Shown here piece after piece: positions 7,819 to 15,325 of a stretch of DNA of 33,570 nucleotides. The notes beneath the pieces were generated by a model. It saw only the letters and a program-made list of their open reading frames with translations, searched no databases and had not been told where the DNA came from. Origin of the DNA: SFDP01 sp051891855 (GTDB lineage: Bacteria; Bacillota; Clostridia; Lachnospirales; Lachnospiraceae); assembly GCA_051891855.1 (NCBI GenBank), contig JBJFFP010000060.1:1-33570 (forward strand), in the 5' to 3' direction. Position 1 is the first letter of the stretch, and each line of letters starts with the position of its first letter. The translations under genes were made by a program, and so were the position numbers.

Positions 7819-9732
7819 ATGGAAGGACAAAAAAGAAATAAACAGCCTGTAAAGTCGGGAACCTTTATGCGTCTGTTGAAAACGATTCTGACCCATTATA
7901 AAATTCATATGTGCATCGTTGTCATTTGTATCGTGATAAGTGCGTTGGCTTCTACTGTAGCTACGGTATTTATGCAGCGGCTGATTGATGAAGTTATTAC
8001 CCCCGGAATCAGTCAGGGGTTGGGTGCAGTATGGCAGCAGCTGCTCTCCATTCTGGGAACCATGGCTGTTTTCTATATATTTGGTGTGGCAGCCTCCTTT
8101 ACCTATACCAGGCTGATGGCAACGGTAACTCAGGGTACACTGAAAAATTTAAGAAATGCCATGTTCAATCGAATGGAGACTTTACCAATAAAATACTTCG
8201 ATACGCATGCCCATGGAGACATCATGAGTAATTATACCAATGATACGGACGCCATCCGCCAGACCATAGGTCAAAGTCTTCCCATGCTGATTCAGTCCGG
8301 TCTGTCGGTATTTTCTATGTTTATCATGATGCTTTATTACAGTGTCTGGCTGACCATAACCGTTTGGATTTTTATTGGAATCATGCTGACTATCACCAAA
8401 AAATTCGGTACGGCAAGTACCCATTTTATGATGGAGCAGCAGAAATCTCTGGCTCGTGAAGAGGGATTCATTGAAGAAATAATGGAGGGACAGAAGGTAG
8501 TTAAGGTTTTCTGCCATGAGGAAGAAAGCAAGGCTGATTTCGTAAAACTGAATGAGCAGCTTTTCGCTGACGGAGAAAAGGCTAATCAGGCCGGTAACGT
8601 TCTAATGCCCATTCTTCACAATGTGGGAAATCTGATGTATGTCCTGTTAGCCATTGTAGGTGCTTTGCTGGTACTGGCAGGAGCCCCTAATCTGGGACTG
8701 AGCGGAGGAGGGACGATTACTACGGGAATTATTATCAGCTTTTTAGGTATGGCTAGGCAGCTGTCGCAGACCATTGGACAGATGTCCATGCAGGTCTCCA
8801 CAGTTGCCATGGGCCTTGCGGGGGCAGCAAGAGTATTTGAACTGATGGACGAGGAGTCGGAGAAGGATGAGGGCTATGTTACACTGGTTCATGCGAAATG
8901 GAACAGTCGAGGAGAGCTGGAGGAGACTGAATCCCCCAACGGAATCTGGGCCTGGAAGCATCCTCATAAGGCAGATGGAACCATAACCTATGAGGAATTG
9001 AAGGGAGATGTGGTACTGGAGCATGTGGATTTTGGTTATGTGCCGGAAAAGGAAGTACTTCATGATATATCGCTTTATGCAAAACCGGGACAGAAGATTG
9101 CTTTTGTAGGAGCCACCGGTGCGGGGAAAACCACAATTACCAATCTGCTCAACCGTTTCTATGATATACCTGATGGTAAAATTCGTTATGACGGGATAAA
9201 TATCACAAAAATCAAAAAGACGGATCTTCGCCGTTCTTTGGGTGTGGTACTGCAGGATGTTAATCTGTTTACGGGAACGATAATGGAAAATATCCGCTAC
9301 GGCAGGCTGGAGGCCACAGATGAGGAATGTATCGCGGCAGCAAAGCTGGCCAATGCTCACAGCTTTATCACCAGATTACCGGAGGGCTATCAGACTATGC
9401 TTACGGGAAATGGTGCAGGTCTTTCTCAGGGGCAGAGACAGCTTTTGTCCATTGCCCGGGCAGCAGTGGCAGACCCACCGGTAATGATTCTGGATGAAGC
9501 AACCTCCTCCATTGATACCCGGACAGAGGCCCTGGTACAGGAGGGGATGGATAACCTGATGCTGGGTAGAACGGTATTTGTGATTGCCCACAGGCTTTCC
9601 ACCATCCGTAACAGCCAGGCAATTATGGTATTGGATCACGGACGGATTATCGAACGGGGAGACCATGAGGAATTATTGTCCCAGAAGGGAACCTATTATC
9701 AGCTCTATACAGGTGCCTTTGAGTTGGAATAA
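7819..9732 (+). CDS. Heterodimeric ABC exporter, catalytic subunit
   Basis: The second half-transporter, 637 residues, with six membrane segments in the first 330 residues. Its ATPase residues are canonical: Walker A GATGAGKTT (431–439), catalytic Glu560 in MILDEATSS, switch His591 in VIAHRLST. Its signature is the degenerate LSQGQ (535–539), which faces the partner's inactive site. It therefore supplies the hydrolysing site of the dimer. About 50 extra residues between membrane and ATPase parts (around 350–400, containing NGIWAWKHPHKADG) are usual in Firmicute members of this group. AAAGGAGG precedes the ATG. Translation is probably coupled to the upstream gene, and a terminator closes the unit. 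Confidence 0.94.
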   Translation: MEGQKRNKQPVKSGTFMRLLKTILTHYKIHMCIVVICIVISALASTVATVFMQRLIDEVITPGISQGLGAVWQQLLSILGTMAVFYIFGVAASFTYTRLMATVTQGTLKNLRNAMFNRMETLPIKYFDTHAHGDIMSNYTNDTDAIRQTIGQSLPMLIQSGLSVFSMFIMMLYYSVWLTITVWIFIGIMLTITKKFGTASTHFMMEQQKSLAREEGFIEEIMEGQKVVKVFCHEEESKADFVKLNEQLFADGEKANQAGNVLMPILHNVGNLMYVLLAIVGALLVLAGAPNLGLSGGGTITTGIIISFLGMARQLSQTIGQMSMQVSTVAMGLAGAARVFELMDEESEKDEGYVTLVHAKWNSRGELEETESPNGIWAWKHPHKADGTITYEELKGDVVLEHVDFGYVPEKEVLHDISLYAKPGQKIAFVGATGAGKTTITNLLNRFYDIPDGKIRYDGINITKIKKTDLRRSLGVVLQDVNLFTGTIMENIRYGRLEATDEECIAAAKLANAHSFITRLPEGYQTMLTGNGAGLSQGQRQLLSIARAAVADPPVMILDEATSSIDTRTEALVQEGMDNLMLGRTVFVIAHRLSTIRNSQAIMVLDHGRIIERGDHEELLSQKGTYYQLYTGAFELE

Positions 9733-9744
9733 TAAAAGAGAAGA

Positions 9745-9770
9745 AAGCTTCCACATGGTGGGAGCTTTTT
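9745..9770 (+). terminator. Terminator after the ABC exporter
   Basis: AAGCTTCCAC (9745–9754), three-base loop, GTGGGAGCTT (9758–9767), with five T at 9766–9770; one internal mismatch. It overlaps the stop codon of the opposing reductase gene. Confidence 0.75.
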
Positions 9771-10491
9771 ACGTCCATCCCCCATCCAGGGTAATAATCT
9801 GCCCGGTTAGATATTCAGGAGCATGGGAAAGCAGCAGAGCCAGTTCGGCCACCTCTTCGGGACGGCCCATTCGACAGGCAGGAATTTTCTCCAGGATTGC
9901 CTGCAGCTCTTCTTTAGAAAAACAGCTGTTCATTTCCGTCTCAATCATACCACAGGCAATAGCATTTATTTGGATGTTGCTGGGGGCCAGCTCCTTGGCC
10001 AGAGCTTTGGTAAAGCTGTTCATACCACCCTTAGAGGCGGAATAGGCAGTCTCCATACTGGCACCTACCTTTCCCCATACAGAAGAAATATTGATAATTC
10101 TCCCTTTTTTTTGCCGTACCATTGCAGGAATTGCTGCCCGACAGGTATAAAAGCAGGCATCCAGATTGGTGGACATCAGCCTTTTCCAGTCCGTTACCGA
10201 CATTTCAGACAACAAGCCGATATAAGAAATGCCGGCATTATTAATCAGCACATCCAGAGGGGGGAGGTGGGTAAAAAGCTCATCCACCATATCCGAGTCT
10301 CCCATATCACAGCAAAAAATGTGACAACGGGTATCATAGGTATTTTCCACTTCCTTTTTCAATTTTTCCAACGAAGTTAAACGTTCACGGCAGGTTAAAA
10401 AAAGCTCATAGCCCTCTTTGGCAAAGGCAAGGGCAGTGGCTCGTCCGATTCCCCGGGAGGCACCGGTGACTAAGGCAGTAGGTGCGGTCAT
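9769..10491 (-). CDS. Short-chain dehydrogenase/reductase, FabG-like
   Basis: A cytoplasmic NAD(P)H-dependent oxidoreductase of 240 residues with the classical SDR set: TGASRGIG cofactor loop (residues 9–16), NNAG, the catalytic Ser in NISSVWG, YSASK, and GGW at the C-terminus. It resembles 3-oxoacyl-ACP reductase (FabG), but no fatty-acid synthesis genes are nearby, so the substrate is uncertain. I chose the ATG at 10491, with AAGGAG nine bases upstream; an in-frame GTG at 10509 would put that ribosome site inside the coding region. It converges on the exporter genes and diverges from the wall hydrolase. Confidence 0.9.
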   Translation of the reverse strand: MTAPTALVTGASRGIGRATALAFAKEGYELFLTCRERLTSLEKLKKEVENTYDTRCHIFCCDMGDSDMVDELFTHLPPLDVLINNAGISYIGLLSEMSVTDWKRLMSTNLDACFYTCRAAIPAMVRQKKGRIINISSVWGKVGASMETAYSASKGGMNSFTKALAKELAPSNIQINAIACGMIETEMNSCFSKEELQAILEKIPACRMGRPEEVAELALLLSHAPEYLTGQIITLDGGWT

Positions 10492-10513
10492 GATTTTTTT
10501 CTCCTTCACAGTA

Positions 10514-10543
10514 ATAGTAAAGACTATTTTTATTCATAGTAAA
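10514..10543 (-). promoter_or_regulatory. Possible promoter of the FabG-like gene
   Basis: On the minus strand TTTACT, 18-bp spacer, TACTAT. Both boxes are imperfect. The nine-base word CTTTACTAT occurs twice across it, which may be chance or a regulator half-site. Confidence 0.4.
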
Positions 10544-10581
10544 GGAAGAGGGGAAAAAAGGCAATCTCAGAAAAGAAAAGA

Positions 10582-10610
10582 TTGACATCATTTATATAGA
10601 GTGATATAGT
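10582..10610 (+). promoter_or_regulatory. Promoter of the NlpC/P60 wall hydrolase
   Basis: TTGACA (10582–10587), 17-bp spacer, TATAGT (10605–10610). Transcription should start near 10617, just before the WalR-like box. Confidence 0.82.
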
Positions 10611-10620
10611 TGTGAACAGA

Positions 10621-10637
10621 TGTTACGAAAATGTTAC
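10621..10637 (+). promoter_or_regulatory. WalR (YycF)-type binding site
   Basis: TGTTAC-GAAAA-TGTTAC is an exact match to the Firmicute WalR consensus TGTWAH-N5-TGTWAH. It lies at about +5 to +21 of the hydrolase promoter. In Bacillus subtilis, sites overlapping or following the promoter go with repression (iseA, pdaC), and upstream sites with activation. No WalRK genes are in the window; the link is by motif and target type. Confidence 0.65.
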
Positions 10638-10669
10638 GAGGTATGAAGAATTAATCAATAGGAGTATTT

Positions 10670-11851
10670 ATGTCATATTATAAGGCCAGATTTGCGGCAG
10701 GAGTTTTAGCAGCATCCATTATCTTTACAGGAAACGGTATCAATGCATATGCGGTGAATTTAAGCAGTAGCCTGCCTGCAGCAGGAATTGGACTCTCTCT
10801 TGATGAAGGGGTATCCTTAAAAACAGTGGCGCATTACAATAAGTCCGAGGTAGAGATAGTAGAACCGATTTCTTTTCCTGCCCCGGTAGTAAAGGAGCTT
10901 TCAGAGGAAGATTTTTCCCATCTGGTAATTGCCCAGGTTAATGATTACGTTAATGTCAGAAGTCTTCCCAGCGAGGAAGGAGAGATTGTCGGTAAGCTTT
11001 ATGATAAATCTGTAGGTGCCTTTATTGAAGAAGAAAATGGATGGTATAAGATTCAGTCAGGAAACTGTATCGGCTATGTTAAGGGAGAATATTGTGTCAC
11101 CGGTGACGAAGCCAATAAGCTGGCCAAAGAGGTGGGAAGAAGGGTTGCTACGGTAACAACGGAGACCCTGAATGTTCGTAAAGAAGCCAATACGGATTCT
11201 CCTATTTTGGGGCAGGTTCCCATTGAGGAGGAGCTGACCGTAACAGAGGAACTGGACGGCTGGGTTCAGGTTAAGATTGAAGAAGGAAGCGGATATGTTT
11301 CTTCAGATTATGTCACCTTAAGCACGGAGTTTGTTCAGGCGGAATCCCGGGAGGAAGAGAAGGCCAGGTTGGCTAAGGAAGAGGCAGAACGTCAGGAGGC
11401 ACTCGAGGCTTCCAGGAGAGCAAGACAGCAGGCCGAAGCCACAGAGGCTGCCAAATCATCCCAGATGGAACAGGCAGTTGCTCCCGCAGAGACGGCAGGC
11501 AACAGTGATTTGGGACAGCAGGTGGCAGATTATGCCCTGCAGTTTGTGGGTAATCCCTATGTTTATGGAGGAACCAGTCTTACCAATGGTGCAGACTGTT
11601 CCGGCTTTGTAATGAGTGTATACGCTAATTTTGGCATTTCTCTTCCCCATTCTGCATCTGCGGATCGTAAGAAAGGTACGGGTGTGGGAAGTATTGACAA
11701 TGCCATTCCGGGAGACATCGTATGTTATTCCGGACATGTGGGAATTTATATCGGTAACGGCCAGATTGTGCATGCAAGCAACTCCCGAACCGGTATCATC
11801 GTATCCAACGCAAATTACGATACGGTTATTGATGTAAGAAGAATATTCTAA
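10670..11851 (+). CDS. Secreted cell-wall hydrolase: two SH3b domains and NlpC/P60 peptidase
   Basis: A 393-residue exported peptidoglycan endopeptidase. The N-terminus is a signal peptide (ARFAAGVLAASIIFTGNG...YAV, cut near residue 30). Two bacterial SH3 domains follow, about 85–145 (VNDYVNVRSLPSEEG, GYVKGEY) and 165–225 (TTETLNVRKEAN, GYVSSDYV). A charged, Ala/Glu-rich helical linker spans about 230–275. The C-terminal NlpC/P60 domain has catalytic Cys310 (ADCSGFV), His356 (SGHVGIYIG) and a third polar residue, His368 (IVHASN). It would cut stem peptides during growth or separation. It is a single-gene unit with its own promoter, WalR-type box and terminator, all consistent with wall-stress control. 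GGAG precedes the ATG by about six bases. Confidence 0.93.
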   Translation: MSYYKARFAAGVLAASIIFTGNGINAYAVNLSSSLPAAGIGLSLDEGVSLKTVAHYNKSEVEIVEPISFPAPVVKELSEEDFSHLVIAQVNDYVNVRSLPSEEGEIVGKLYDKSVGAFIEEENGWYKIQSGNCIGYVKGEYCVTGDEANKLAKEVGRRVATVTTETLNVRKEANTDSPILGQVPIEEELTVTEELDGWVQVKIEEGSGYVSSDYVTLSTEFVQAESREEEKARLAKEEAERQEALEASRRARQQAEATEAAKSSQMEQAVAPAETAGNSDLGQQVADYALQFVGNPYVYGGTSLTNGADCSGFVMSVYANFGISLPHSASADRKKGTGVGSIDNAIPGDIVCYSGHVGIYIGNGQIVHASNSRTGIIVSNANYDTVIDVRRIF

Positions 11852-11867
11852 ATTTTTCAGGACAGTA

Positions 11868-11927
11868 AAACAGTCTGACCTATTCCGGGCAAGCTTACTT
11901 GCCAAAGAACAGGCAGATTGTTTTTTT
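11868..11927 (+). terminator. Terminator after the wall hydrolase
   Basis: A long interrupted stem: ACAGTCTG against CAGATTGT at the base and GGCAAGC/TTGCC near the tip, followed by T7 (11921–11927). Confidence 0.75.
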
Positions 11928-12093
11928 GTTGGATGAATTATCAAAAGGAGGAAACTTCGCAGGGGTGTCTGGCCTGTCCTAAAAATAGTCTGAATTTATT
12001 TTCGGATAAAAAAAGGCTTGACTGTTTTGAGATTGTAAAGAATGCACAAAGCTTAAAAAAGAGGAACGGGAAAACGTGAAGGAAGAGAAAAAG

Positions 12094-12164
12094 TTATCCA
12101 CAGGATAAAAGTATAATTTATAAGGGGAATTTACTTATGCACTAAGTTATACACATTATCCACA
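12094..12164 (+). promoter_or_regulatory. Cluster of DnaA boxes
   Basis: Three exact TTATNCACA boxes all on the plus strand: TTATCCACA (12094–12102), TTATACACA (12147–12155) and TTATCCACA (12156–12164), the last two directly adjoining. A near-match TTATGCACT lies at 12135–12143. DnaA, the replication initiator, binds this 9-mer. No dnaA, dnaN or other origin-linked gene is in the window, so this is read as a non-origin DnaA-binding cluster or a displaced origin element, not a proven origin. Confidence 0.7.
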
Positions 12165-12183
12165 GGGAAAAAGTTACTAATTT

Positions 12184-12230
12184 AACGGACAGGACGATGC
12201 AAAAAGAAACATTTGTTTTGTCCGTTTTTA
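12184..12230 (+). terminator. Orphan rho-independent terminator
   Basis: AACGGACA (12184–12191) pairs with TGTCCGTT (12219–12226), followed by T to 12229. The loop is long (27 bases) with a possible short inner stem. It follows the DnaA boxes and no gene; it could end a short RNA or stop read-through towards hpf. Confidence 0.6.
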
Positions 12231-12294
12231 CAAAAAGCAGGGAAATTGAGTATACGGAAGGAAGGGGTTGCATACAAAATATTTTCATAAAAAG

Positions 12295-12322
12295 TTAAAA
12301 AAATCTGAAAATAAACTATAAT
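12295..12322 (+). promoter_or_regulatory. Probable hpf promoter
   Basis: A perfect TATAAT (12317–12322) with a poor -35 (TTAAAA, 16-bp spacer) in very AT-rich DNA. A weak -35 suggests help from an activator or another sigma factor, which would suit a stationary-phase gene. Confidence 0.5.
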
Positions 12323-12354
12323 ATGGACAAATGATAGATAAAATGATAAAATAA

Positions 12355-12374
12355 ATTATGGCTGAAGCCATAAT
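12355..12374 (+). other. Hairpin in the hpf leader
   Basis: ATTATGGC-TGAA-GCCATAAT, a perfect 8-bp stem with a four-base loop, about 10 bases before the ribosome site. No T-run follows, so it is not a terminator; stabilisation of the mRNA or control of translation is possible. Confidence 0.55.
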
Positions 12375-12398
12375 CTAGAAACAGAAGGGATGATCAGT

Positions 12399-12926
<528 letters not shown>

Positions 12927-12966
12927 GGAAGATATAGGTGTTTTACGGATAATTGAGGAATAGGTG

Positions 12967-12998
12967 AAGGCTGTTGCCCTTTGGTGACAGCCTTTTTT
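12967..12998 (+). terminator. Terminator after hpf
   Basis: AAGGCTGT (12967–12974) and ACAGCCTT (12987–12994) with a 12-base loop and a run of six T. Confidence 0.88.
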
Positions 12999-13078
12999 GG
13001 CTTTGGGCATTTTTAATGAGAAAACTTGACGAAATTTATCTACTTTTCTGAATGTCACGGTACAGACAAATAAAAACA

Positions 13079-13107
13079 TTGAAAAAAGGATACCGGTATG
13101 ATAAAAT
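13079..13107 (+). promoter_or_regulatory. Promoter of the thl–crt–hbd operon
   Basis: TTGAAA (13079–13084), 17-bp spacer, TAAAAT (13102–13107). It leaves a leader of about 110 bases before the thiolase start. I see no Rex (TTGTTAA-N4-TTAACAA) site here. Confidence 0.7.
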
Positions 13108-13166
13108 AATTGCACTGGGCATGACAAATTAAATTACATAGCCAAATTAGATAGAGCCCGAGATAT

Positions 13167-13184
13167 GCGGACTTGTGTGTCCGC
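13167..13184 (+). other. Hairpin in the thiolase leader
   Basis: GCGGAC-TTGTGT-GTCCGC, six GC-rich pairs about 25 bases before the AAAGGAG of the thiolase gene, without a T-run. Probably an mRNA structure that affects stability or translation. Confidence 0.5.
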
Positions 13185-13222
13185 GAGAAGGATAATTTCA
13201 TTTACAGAAAGGAGTCATGAAA

Positions 13223-14404
13223 ATGGCAAAAAAAGTAGTATTAGCAGGCGCTTGCCGTACTGCAATCGGTAGCATGGGGGGATCACTTTCCAATACACCT
13301 GCAGCTGAACTGGGTGCAGTTGTTATCAAAGAAGCATTAAACAGAGCCGGTGTTAAGCCTGAGCAGGTTGATCAGGTATATATGGGATGTGTTATCCAGG
13401 CTGGTCTTGGACAGAACGTAGCACGTCAGGCATCCATCAAGGCAGGCCTGCCCAATGAAGTGCCGGCAGTTACCATTAACGTTGTATGCGGCTCCGGTCT
13501 GAACTGTGTGAATATGGCAGCTCAGATGATTCAGGCAGGTGATGCTGATATCGTAGTTGCAGGTGGTATGGAGAATATGTCTATGGCACCCTATGCAATG
13601 AAGCAGGGACGTTACGGTTACAGAATGGGTAATGCTACCTTAGTGGATACTATGGTTAATGACGCATTATGGGATGCATTTAATAACTATCATATGATTC
13701 AGACCGCTGACAATATTGCAGAGCAGTGGAAACTGACCAGAGAAGAGCTGGATGAGTTTGCAGCCAACAGTCAGCAGAAAGCAGTTGCCGCTCAGGAAAG
13801 AGGCGACTTTGAGGCTGAAATCGTTCCGGTTATGATTAAGAAGAAGAAAGAAATGGTTGAATTTAAGGTTGATGAAGGCCCTCGTCCCGGAACTACTGCT
13901 GAAAGCCTTTCCAAGCTTCGTGCAATCAACCAGGGTGGAGTTGTTACCGCAGGTAACGCATCCAGCATCAATGACGGTGCTGCTGCTATCGTAGTGATGA
14001 GCGAAGAGAAGGCAAAAGAATTAGGTGTTAAGCCTATGGCTACCTTTGTAGCAGGTGCTTTGGGCGGTGTTGACCCTACGATTATGGGTATTGGACCTGT
14101 TGCTTCCACCAAGAAGGTTCTGGCTAAGACCGGCTGGAAGATTGAAGATATTGATATTATTGAAGCAAACGAAGCTTTTGCAGCACAGTCTGTAGCTGTT
14201 GGTAAGGATTTAGGCATTAACGTAGAGAAACAGCTGAATCCCAACGGTGGTGCTATTGCAATCGGACACCCGGTAGGTGCTTCCGGATGCCGTATTCTGG
14301 TTACTTTACTTCATGAGATGGAGAAAAAAGGTGCTAAGAAGGGTCTTGCCACCCTGTGTATCGGTGGTGGTATGGGATGCTCCACTCTGGTTGAGAGAGA
14401 TTAA
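13223..14404 (+). CDS. thl: Acetyl-CoA acetyltransferase (thiolase)
   Basis: Condenses two acetyl-CoA to acetoacetyl-CoA, the first step towards butyrate. The 393 residues carry all thiolase signatures: the nucleophilic Cys89 in VVCGSGLNCVN, the NEAFAAQ motif, the active-site His in AIGHPVGASG, and the second Cys in CIGGGMGCS. The ATG at 13223 is chosen over one at 13217, because AAAGGAG then stands eight bases away rather than two; it also puts the nucleophile at residue 89, as in well-studied thiolases. First gene of thl–crt–hbd, with its own promoter. Codon choice (many GGT, GCA, GTT) differs from neighbouring genes and suggests strong expression. Degradative thiolase is the less likely alternative. 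Confidence 0.95.
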   Translation: MAKKVVLAGACRTAIGSMGGSLSNTPAAELGAVVIKEALNRAGVKPEQVDQVYMGCVIQAGLGQNVARQASIKAGLPNEVPAVTINVVCGSGLNCVNMAAQMIQAGDADIVVAGGMENMSMAPYAMKQGRYGYRMGNATLVDTMVNDALWDAFNNYHMIQTADNIAEQWKLTREELDEFAANSQQKAVAAQERGDFEAEIVPVMIKKKKEMVEFKVDEGPRPGTTAESLSKLRAINQGGVVTAGNASSINDGAAAIVVMSEEKAKELGVKPMATFVAGALGGVDPTIMGIGPVASTKKVLAKTGWKIEDIDIIEANEAFAAQSVAVGKDLGINVEKQLNPNGGAIAIGHPVGASGCRILVTLLHEMEKKGAKKGLATLCIGGGMGCSTLVERD

Positions 14405-14471
14405 TTTTGGCGTGAAATTTGGTTGAGCTAAGATAACGTAGTTTCATAATCCATAAAAAGGAGAGATACAT

Positions 14472-15257
14472 ATGGAATTCATTTTATATGAAGTAAAGGG
14501 TGCTGTGGGAATTATCACCATTAATCGTGAAAAAGCTCTGAATGCGCTTAATTCTACTGTATTGGATGAATTGGATAAAACACTGGACGCTGTTAATTTG
14601 GAGGAAATCAGATGTCTGATTCTTACCGGTGCAGGACAAAAGTCCTTCGTAGCAGGTGCGGATATCGGAGAAATGAGCAGTCTGACTAAGGCAGAAGGAG
14701 AAGCCTTCGGTAAGAAAGGAAACGATGTTTTCCGTAAGCTGGAAACCTTCCCTATTCCTGTAATTGCAGCAATCAATGGATTTGCTCTGGGTGGCGGATG
14801 TGAAATTGCCATGAGCTGTGATATCCGAATCTGTTCAGACAATGCTGTTTTCGGCCAGCCTGAGGTGGGCTTGGGAATTACTCCCGGTTTCGGCGGAACA
14901 CAGAGGCTTGCCCGTTTAGTAAGTCCCGGTATGGCAAAGCAGCTGATTTATACGGCAAGAAACATTAAGGCTGATGAAGCATACAGAATTGGTCTGGTGA
15001 ATGCAGTTTATTCTCAGGAAGAGCTGCTGCCTGCAGCAGAGAAGATGGCAGCAGGTATTGCTAAAAATGCACCTATTGCTGTTCGTAATTGTAAGAAGGC
15101 AATTAATGATGGGCTTGACGTAGATATGGATAAGGCCATCGTAATTGAAGAGAAGCTGTTTGGCGATTGCTTTGAAACTGAAGATCAGAAATATGGAATG
15201 GCATTTTTCCTTGACAAGAATAAGGATAAGGTGAAGGAGCCTTTCAAGAACTGCTAA
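14472..15257 (+). CDS. crt: Crotonase (3-hydroxybutyryl-CoA dehydratase)
   Basis: Removes water from 3-hydroxybutyryl-CoA to give crotonyl-CoA. The 261-residue enoyl-CoA hydratase-type protein has the oxyanion-hole region SFVAGADIGEM, then FALGGGCEIAMSCDIRI with the first catalytic Glu (111), and FGQPEVGLGITPGFGGTQRL with the second (131). Both acids are present, so it should be active. AAAGGAG precedes the ATG. It is the middle gene of the butyrate-pathway operon, 67 bases after thl; a short hairpin (15271–15293) lies between it and hbd. Confidence 0.94.
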   Translation: MEFILYEVKGAVGIITINREKALNALNSTVLDELDKTLDAVNLEEIRCLILTGAGQKSFVAGADIGEMSSLTKAEGEAFGKKGNDVFRKLETFPIPVIAAINGFALGGGCEIAMSCDIRICSDNAVFGQPEVGLGITPGFGGTQRLARLVSPGMAKQLIYTARNIKADEAYRIGLVNAVYSQEELLPAAEKMAAGIAKNAPIAVRNCKKAINDGLDVDMDKAIVIEEKLFGDCFETEDQKYGMAFFLDKNKDKVKEPFKNC

Positions 15258-15270
15258 GATAAACAAATGC

Positions 15271-15293
15271 GGAGAGGTCTGTAGAGCCTCTCC
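15271..15293 (+). other. Intercistronic hairpin between crt and hbd
   Basis: GGAGAGG (15271–15277) pairs with CCTCTCC (15287–15293). No T-run follows, so it more likely protects or separates mRNA segments than terminates transcription. Confidence 0.5.
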
Positions 15294-15325
15294 CATAATT
15301 AATTGAAAATAAGGAGGAATTTAAC

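Larger units (their letters stand above)
11928..12398. other. Gene-free intergenic region between the wall hydrolase and hpf
   Basis: About 470 bases with no convincing coding sequence. From left to right it holds an isolated AAAGGAGG (11943–11950) without a usable start codon, an AT-rich stretch, the DnaA-box cluster (12094–12164), a TATAAT without a -35 box (12112–12117), a terminator hairpin (12184–12230), the probable hpf promoter (12295–12322) and a leader hairpin (12355–12374). The density of signals suggests a regulatory or replication-linked region, possibly with a short RNA. Confidence 0.6.

Noticed and set aside
8743..9360. Minus-strand open frame of 205 codons inside the second exporter gene
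   Set aside because: Shadow of the ATPase-coding strand; no ribosome site or recognisable domain.
11933..12079. 48-codon open frame beginning after the hydrolase terminator, with a CxxC (GCLACP)
   Set aside because: No ribosome site before its ATG, no promoter between the terminator and the start, and no known small-protein pattern. A real peptide is possible but unsupported.
12094..12230. Calling the DnaA-box cluster the chromosomal origin
   Set aside because: No dnaA, dnaN, rpmH or other origin neighbours, and only a faint unwinding-element resemblance. Kept as a DnaA-binding cluster.
13000..13216. Rex redox-repressor site upstream of thl
   Set aside because: No TTGTTAA-N4-TTAACAA or TTGTGAA-type palindrome found by eye near the promoter.
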